Shown here in pieces: positions 60,232-64,000 of a stretch of DNA of 64,000 nt. Position numbers and translations under genes: made by a program. The stretch is taken from positions 1,279,524 through 1,343,523 of the forward strand of contig NZ_AP027042.1 of assembly GCF_027924605.1 (NCBI RefSeq). Reading direction: 5' to 3'. Source of the DNA: Dyella sp. GSA-30. GTDB lineage: Bacteria > Pseudomonadota > Gammaproteobacteria > Xanthomonadales > Rhodanobacteraceae. Positions within the stretch are counted from its first letter, which is position 1. Every line of letters begins with the position of its first letter. The notes under the pieces are model-generated. The model was given only the letters and a program-made list of their open reading frames with translations, was not told the origin of the DNA and made no database searches.

Positions 60232-60956
60232 GGAGCGACGGCTCCCGTGAAGTCGGCGGCGGCGCCGTAGTCGTTGATGGCGGTGAAGTGGATCGTGCCG
60301 GCGGCCGGCTTCTGTGCCGCGTCATGCAGCGGCATGCGCAGATCCGACAGCGGCGCGACCATGCCGGTATCGGCGGCGGTGGTGTTGAGCGTCGCCGCGG
60401 TGACGGTGACGTAGTAAGGCGTCGGGTTGTGCGCTTCGAGCGCATAGCCCTTGCCGTCCGCGACCACTTTCCAGGTCAGCTGGGACGGTGCCTTCAGCGG
60501 GTCGCCCTGCAAACCAGCCGGGCGATAAAAAAGCTTCAGGCGCGAACGCAGCGCCAGTTGCAGCAGATTCTGCCCTTCGACCTGCGGACCGGTCGGCTTC
60601 GGCGGGACTTCGAGCACATTGAGCCAGAACAGCGATTCGCGATCGGCCGGCAGCTGGTCGTGGGTGTAGACGATGCGCAGGCTCTGCTCTTTCTGAGCGT
60701 CCATGCGGAACAGCGGCGGCGTGATCAGGAAGGGCGCGTCGACCGACTCGGGCGTCGAATGCACGTCGCCACGATCGATCCACGATTCGATCAGCACCGG
60801 GTGATCGTTTTCATTGGTCAGGCGCACCGTGACTTCGCCGTCTTTTGCAGGAAAGACGACGCGGGTGCCACCGATCAGCACATTGGCGTGCGCTTGCGGA
60901 GCGACGAGACACAAAGCTAGCAGGCCTGCGCTGATGGCGCCGACAAACTTCCACAT
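60228..60956 (-). CDS. Periplasmic fimbrial chaperone (FimC/PapD family)
   Basis: The 242-residue precursor has a signal peptide ending AHAN. The two Ig-like domains carry VLIGGTRVVFPAKDGEVTVRLTNEN, VDAPFLITPPLFRMDAQKEQSLRIVY, LFWLNVLEVPPKP and LKLFYRPAGL, the standard G1-strand and Arg/Lys cleft regions. It delivers pilin subunits to the usher. It follows the major pilin gene across an 85-base gap with hairpins. Confidence 0.95.
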   Translation of the reverse strand: MWKFVGAISAGLLALCLVAPQAHANVLIGGTRVVFPAKDGEVTVRLTNENDHPVLIESWIDRGDVHSTPESVDAPFLITPPLFRMDAQKEQSLRIVYTHDQLPADRESLFWLNVLEVPPKPTGPQVEGQNLLQLALRSRLKLFYRPAGLQGDPLKAPSQLTWKVVADGKGYALEAHNPTPYYVTVTAATLNTTAADTGMVAPLSDLRMPLHDAAQKPAAGTIHFTAINDYGAAADFTGAVAP

Positions 60957-60981
60957 GGGGGATTACCTCGTTGAATCGTGA

Positions 60982-61032
60982 TGCCGCCTTCGCCAGCGGC
61001 ATGGCGCCGGAACACCGTGTTCCGGCGCCATG
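60982..61032 (-). other. Tandem hairpins between major pilin and chaperone genes
   Basis: A 14-bp stem with 5-base loop (61000-61032, arms starting CATGGCGCCGGAAC) is followed on the minus strand by a 6-bp TGCCGC/GCGGCA hairpin (60982-61001, sharing two bases). No T tract is present. Position and strength suggest mRNA stabilisation of the pilin message or partial termination, giving more pilin than chaperone and usher. Confidence 0.65.
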
Positions 61033-61041
61033 ATTTGCGAC

Positions 61042-61587
61042 TTACTGATAGATCATCGAGAACTGCACGCTGGTCGACACCGAACCGGCGCCGGCGGCGG
61101 CCGTGGCGAAGTACTGGGCGTAGTAGTTCAGCGTGCCGGCGCCGCTGGCCAGGGTCACCGACTGCGAGCTCTGCGCACTGGCAGCGCCGTTCAGGGCGAT
61201 TGCGCTGAAGTCGTTGTTGAGCAGCTGCACTTCGACGCCGGTGGCGGTGCCGGTGGCGTTCTTCAGGTTGCCGTCGGCCATCACGGTCGGGCCCGGCTCG
61301 AAGAAGGTGGTGGCCTTGGTCAGCGCACCGCAGCCGGTCAGGGCGATGTTGAAAGCGGTACGGCCAGCGACCGAACCGGCGGCGTTCAGCGCGGTGGTCG
61401 ACACGGTCGGCAGCGCGACGGCGATGGTGGCCGGGCTGTTGGCGCCATTGATCTTGCAGGTGGAGCTATTGATGGTGCCGGTGATGTTGATGGTGCCATC
61501 GACGGCGCGGGCGGCCTGCGGAGCGACAGCTGCAACAGCAAAAGCAGCGATCAGTGCGGAGGTCAGAAGCGACTTGTTGAGCAGCAT
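61042..61587 (-). CDS. Major type-1 fimbrial subunit
   Basis: The 181-residue precursor has TGGAGA before the ATG and a signal peptide ending ARA-VDG. The mature part starts VDGTINITGTINSSTCKI, with Cys in SSTC pairing with the later Cys in TGCGAL, and ends VSTSVQFSMIYQ with the alternating donor strand and penultimate Tyr of pilins. It is first in the operon. Its tip-protein neighbour shares the TISTTAFN/TVSTTALN strand pattern. Confidence 0.93.
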   Translation of the reverse strand: MLLNKSLLTSALIAAFAVAAVAPQAARAVDGTINITGTINSSTCKINGANSPATIAVALPTVSTTALNAAGSVAGRTAFNIALTGCGALTKATTFFEPGPTVMADGNLKNATGTATGVEVQLLNNDFSAIALNGAASAQSSQSVTLASGAGTLNYYAQYFATAAAGAGSVSTSVQFSMIYQ

Positions 61588-61646
61588 GGGTGAATCTCCA
61601 GGTTGGTTGTGTGTTGTTACGAGATCGTCAAATGCAACCCGCATGC

Positions 61647-61680
61647 CAAACCGCCACAAATGGCTTTGTGGCGCGGTTTG
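61647..61680 (-). other. Strong hairpin upstream of the major pilin gene
   Basis: CAAACCG-CCACAAA pairs with TTTGTGG-(CG)-CGGTTTG to form a 14-bp stem with a 2-base bulge and a TGGC loop, 60 bases before the pilin ATG on its coding strand. If it is within the leader it would be a 5' stabilising hairpin; if not, it could be a protein-binding site. Confidence 0.55.
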
Positions 61681-61830
61681 CGAGGTATTTGGTGCTACGG
61701 AGGGGGTGTTTCAGAAGGGCCGAATCGGAGCCTCCCCAGGGTCCGATGGGCCAAAAATTGCCAATTGCGTCACAAATTCTGACCCATGTCCTAAAGTTTT
61801 GGCTAGGGGTGCCGAGCAGATTTCATCAAG

Positions 61831-61848
61831 TGTCAAGGACGCTTGACA
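61831..61848. promoter_or_regulatory. Operator 1, TGTCAAG-N4-CTTGACA, over the -35
   Basis: A perfect 7-4-7 inverted repeat. Its right half contains TTGACA (61843-61848), a consensus -35. Seventeen bases later is TAGCCT (61866-61871), a weak -10. The site is 58 bases before the membrane protein start. Confidence 0.75.
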
Positions 61849-61873
61849 GCAGGGCGGGGCGAGGCTAGCCTCA

Positions 61874-61891
61874 TGTCAAGTCAGCTTGACA
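61874..61891. promoter_or_regulatory. Operator 2, TGTCAAG-N4-CTTGACA, after the -10
   Basis: A second 7-4-7 inverted repeat with the same arms and a different spacer (TCAG versus GACG), 43 bases from the first, about four helical turns. It lies between the putative -10 and the ribosome site. The pair brackets the promoter, as expected for cooperative repression. Confidence 0.75.
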
Positions 61892-61905
61892 CCTGGGGGA
61901 GTTCG

Positions 61906-62535
61906 ATGACCAAGACCATGCTTCCGATGCGCGGTATCTACCGTCGCTATTACCGGGAGTTCGTCCCGGCGATGCTGGCCTACGTGGTGATCATGCTGTT
62001 CGGCTGGCCTTACCTGCACCACGTCGACCAACCCCTGCTCAAGGCCGTGCTGGCCCTGCTTCCGGTGGTTCCGATCGCGTTGGTGATTCGCGCGATGGTG
62101 CGTCTGGTGCTGGGCAGCGACGAGCTGGAGCAGCGCACCCATCTGGTCGGCCTGGCAGTGGCCACTGCCGTAGTGGCCGTGCTCAGCCTCGCCGGCGGCT
62201 TTCTCGCCGCGGCGCATGTGGTGGACCTGGACGGCACCATCCTGATCTGGGTGTTTCCGATTCTGATGCTGACGTATTCCGCTGGGCGTAGCTGGGCCAA
62301 TCGTCGCTACGGTGTGGACGGTTTCTGTATCGAAGAGACGCGCATACGCGAATGGCATTTCCTGCTCGCGGGCGGCGTGATGCTGCTGGTGGCATGGCTG
62401 GGTGACGGGCATATGAAGGATTACCAGATCGGGATGCTGGTAGGCATGGGGACCACCTTTGTCGCCGTGGCCGTGGCGTTCGGCGTGATGCGTTGGCGTC
62501 GAGCCAGGCGCCGCTCGCCTGGGGATGGCGATTGA
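61906..62535 (+). CDS. Six-helix membrane protein of unknown function
   Basis: The 209-residue protein has GGGGGAG 4 bases before the ATG. Six hydrophobic segments can be seen: FVPAMLAYVVIMLFGWPYL, LLKAVLALLPVVPIALVIRAM, LVGLAVATAVVAVLSLAGGFLAA, ILIWVFPILMLTYSAG, FLLAGGVMLLVAWLGDG and IGMLVGMGTTFVAVAVAFGVM. The N- and C-terminal ends are basic (GIYRRYYREF and MRWRRARRRSP). No catalytic motif is visible. It is the first gene of a set with a tiny XRE regulator, a pairing often seen for such membrane proteins. Confidence 0.85.
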   Translation: MTKTMLPMRGIYRRYYREFVPAMLAYVVIMLFGWPYLHHVDQPLLKAVLALLPVVPIALVIRAMVRLVLGSDELEQRTHLVGLAVATAVVAVLSLAGGFLAAAHVVDLDGTILIWVFPILMLTYSAGRSWANRRYGVDGFCIEETRIREWHFLLAGGVMLLVAWLGDGHMKDYQIGMLVGMGTTFVAVAVAFGVMRWRRARRRSPGDGD

Positions 62536-62554
62536 GGCCTAAGGAACCAGGCAG

Positions 62555-62752
62555 ATGAATAACCACGTACGCCAGTTGCGCAGCGAACTGGGCTGGTCGC
62601 AGGCCGATCTGGCCCAGCGTCTGGACGTGTCGCGACAAACGATCAATGCGATCGAAACCGGCAAATACGATCCGAGCCTGCCCTTGGCTTTCAAGTTGGC
62701 ACGCTTGTTCGGCCGAGCGATCGAGACGATATTCGAACCGGGAGAGGAGTGA
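62555..62752 (+). CDS. Small XRE-family regulator (65 residues)
   Basis: The product is little more than one helix-turn-helix: VRQLRSELGWSQADLAQRLDVSRQTINAIETGKYDPSLPLAFKLA in outline, with RLFGRAIETIFEPGEE at the end. It has no ligand domain. AAGGAACC precedes the ATG. It is 19 bases after the membrane protein gene and is the obvious candidate to bind the two TGTCAAG operators upstream. Confidence 0.93.
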   Translation: MNNHVRQLRSELGWSQADLAQRLDVSRQTINAIETGKYDPSLPLAFKLARLFGRAIETIFEPGEE

Positions 62753-62759
62753 GGGGAGC

Positions 62760-64000
62760 ATGGCGATCAAGGGACGTACCGCATTACGCATCGGCGTGGT
62801 GCTTATCGGTTTGGGCGCACTGGGATGGAAACATTTCCAGCACGCGCCGGAAGCCATCGACTCGACCGCGGCCGATAGCCCGCAACCGGCACCTGCGATG
62901 GCGTCGAGTGCCAGCCAGGTTCCTGGGACGGGTGGCGACACGACATGGAAAGTCGGCACGCTGACGTTTACGTCATGCGAGCTGGAACAGCCCAATAGCG
63001 GCCTTTCCACGGCGGCGTGGTGCGCGCCATTCGAAGTCCCGGAAAACCGCGACGATCCGGCCAGCCGCAAGATCAAGCTGAAACTTGCCTTGCTGCGCGC
63101 TGCCGCGCAGGTGCCAAAGCGCGATGTGGTGGTACTGCTCGCAGGCGGCCCCGGCCAAGCGGCGACCGAGTCCTGGAGCGGTGTCGCCGGTGCGCTGCAA
63201 CCGCTGCTGGCGCAACGCAACGTGTTGCTGCTCGATCAGCGCGGTACCGGTGGCTCCAATCCGCTCGACTGCAAGCCACCGGCTGAAACGGCGGCCAAGC
63301 ACGACGAGGGCGCGTTCGATCCGGCCAAGCTGCGCGACGAAGTCACGCAATGTCTCAAGCAGCTCGAAGGCAAGGCCGATCCGCGCTACTACACCACCAC
63401 CGTTGCCGCGCAGGATCTGGAAGATGTACGCAAGGCGCTGGGCTCGCCAACGTTCGACCTGGTCGGCGTGTCGTACGGCACGCGTATGGCCCAGCAATAT
63501 GCCGGGCACTATCCGCAGGCCGTGCGCAGCATCGTGCTCGATGGCGTGGTGCCCAATGGACTGGTGCTCGGCGAAGACTTTGCGCAGAACCTGGACGCTG
63601 CGCTCAAAGCCCAGTTCGCCCGTTGTGCGGCAGACAACGCGTGCAAGCAGCATTTTGGCGATCCCTACCAGACTCTTTATCAGTTGCGTGATGCGCTGCG
63701 AGCGAACCCGCACGAAGTGAGCTTTCGCGACCCGCAGTCGTATCAAACCGTCAAGCGCACGCTGGACGAATATTCGCTCGCCAGCGTCGTGCGCATGTTT
63801 GCCTATACGCCGCTGACCTCGGCGCTGTTGCCGCTGTCGATCGATGCCGCGGCGCACGGCGATGTGGGACCGCTGCTCGGTCAGGCGAAACTCCTCTCCG
63901 GCGATCTGGCCGACACGATGAACGGCGGCATGCAGTCGTCGGTCATCTGCAGCGAAGACGCCGATCTGCTCACGCCGCGCCCACAGGATGCGCAGACCAT
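62760..64000 (+). CDS. Exported alpha/beta hydrolase (TAP/proline iminopeptidase-like), 3' end outside the window
   Basis: The frame is open from the ATG at 62760 to the window end (413 codons seen). AGGGGAG overlaps the regulator stop and precedes the ATG. An N-terminal hydrophobic anchor or signal (ALRIGVVLIGLGALGW) is followed by a low-complexity linker. The hydrolase core has VVVLLAGGPGQAA (oxyanion region), VLLLDQRGTGGSNPLDC and the nucleophile elbow GVSYGTRMAQQYA. LDGVVPNGLVLG and a cap with paired cysteines (FARCAADNACKQHF) follow. The family cleaves N-terminal residues from peptides. The catalytic Asp and His lie beyond the window. It is third in the operon. Confidence 0.9.
   Translation, partial: MAIKGRTALRIGVVLIGLGALGWKHFQHAPEAIDSTAADSPQPAPAMASSASQVPGTGGDTTWKVGTLTFTSCELEQPNSGLSTAAWCAPFEVPENRDDPASRKIKLKLALLRAAAQVPKRDVVVLLAGGPGQAATESWSGVAGALQPLLAQRNVLLLDQRGTGGSNPLDCKPPAETAAKHDEGAFDPAKLRDEVTQCLKQLEGKADPRYYTTTVAAQDLEDVRKALGSPTFDLVGVSYGTRMAQQYAGHYPQAVRSIVLDGVVPNGLVLGEDFAQNLDAALKAQFARCAADNACKQHFGDPYQTLYQLRDALRANPHEVSFRDPQSYQTVKRTLDEYSLASVVRMFAYTPLTSALLPLSIDAAAHGDVGPLLGQAKLLSGDLADTMNGGMQSSVICSEDADLLTPRPQDAQT

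Larger units (their letters stand above)
61588..61905. other. Divergent intergenic region between pilin and membrane protein genes
   Basis: This 318-base region has no gene. On the pilin side it holds a strong leader hairpin (61647-61680). On the other side it holds two operators and a promoter for the membrane protein gene. No clear -35/-10 pair for the pilin could be fixed by eye; AT-rich tracts near 61745-61800 are candidates. Confidence 0.6.

Noticed and set aside
58399-60270. A 623-codon plus-strand frame opposite the usher gene
   Set aside because: The usher on the other strand is certain. The plus frame gives a low-complexity Val/Gly/Ala/Arg protein without motifs and no ribosome site.
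61831-61891. A phage-type operator suggesting a prophage edge
   Set aside because: The HTH protein is tiny and phage-repressor-like, but no integrase, attachment site or phage structural gene is nearby.

Overview
The window is about 63% GC and very densely coded. It most likely comes from a gammaproteobacterium of the order Xanthomonadales, probably Rhodanobacteraceae (Dyella, Luteibacter, Frateuria or Rhodanobacter). The strongest clue is a type II secretion operon in the Xanthomonas xps order, E-F-G-H-I-J-K-L-M-N-D. Other clues are abundant ATGA start/stop overlaps, a sigma factor/Ser-Thr kinase pair of the kind known in xanthomonads, and dispersed CGTCAT-CCGGC-type inverted repeats. Family names are inferred from sequence features and memory, not from a search.

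Layout. 1-5.2 kb: a cut NYN-domain protein, an exported methyltransferase, rluE, tatD and a secreted subtilisin-like protease. 5.3-16.5 kb: an eleven-gene type II secretion operon ending in a strong terminator; its last part and the next small gene are AT-richer than the surroundings. 16.7-20.3 kb: a small secreted duplicated-cysteine protein, hrpB and a HAD phosphatase. 20.5-25.8 kb: a secreted unknown protein converging on a minus-strand set: EF-hand protein, membrane fatty-acid/sterol hydroxylase-like protein, ECF-like sigma factor and a Ser/Thr kinase with a periplasmic repeat region. 26-33.8 kb: an OmpR/EnvZ-type pair, a repetitive secreted protein, an esterase interrupted by an in-frame TGA, and a set of M28 peptidase, DUF2167 protein and membrane ClpP-like protein.

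34-49.1 kb: a complete myo-inositol utilisation region. A minus-strand operon encodes binding protein, permease, ATPase, IolC (fused kinase/aldolase), IolD, IolE, IolB, IolA and an OprB porin. A divergent plus-strand set encodes an RpiR-type regulator, IolG and, beyond a repeat, a second Gfo/Idh/MocA dehydrogenase. The shared control region holds a GGAA-N6-TTCC site matching the operator I recall for IolR in alphaproteobacteria.

49.2-55.9 kb: dbpA, an autoregulated-looking ArsR gene with a cupin/DUF2867 fusion, a yadG-yadH-rluF operon and a ferredoxin-NADP reductase. 56-61.6 kb: a chaperone-usher fimbrial operon (pilin, chaperone, usher, tip protein) facing a small pilin-like gene behind a near-ideal CRP/Clp site. 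61.8-64 kb: a six-helix membrane protein, a 65-residue XRE regulator and an alpha/beta hydrolase cut by the window end, preceded by two identical-architecture operators. I saw no tRNA, rRNA, CRISPR array, insertion sequence or phage gene.
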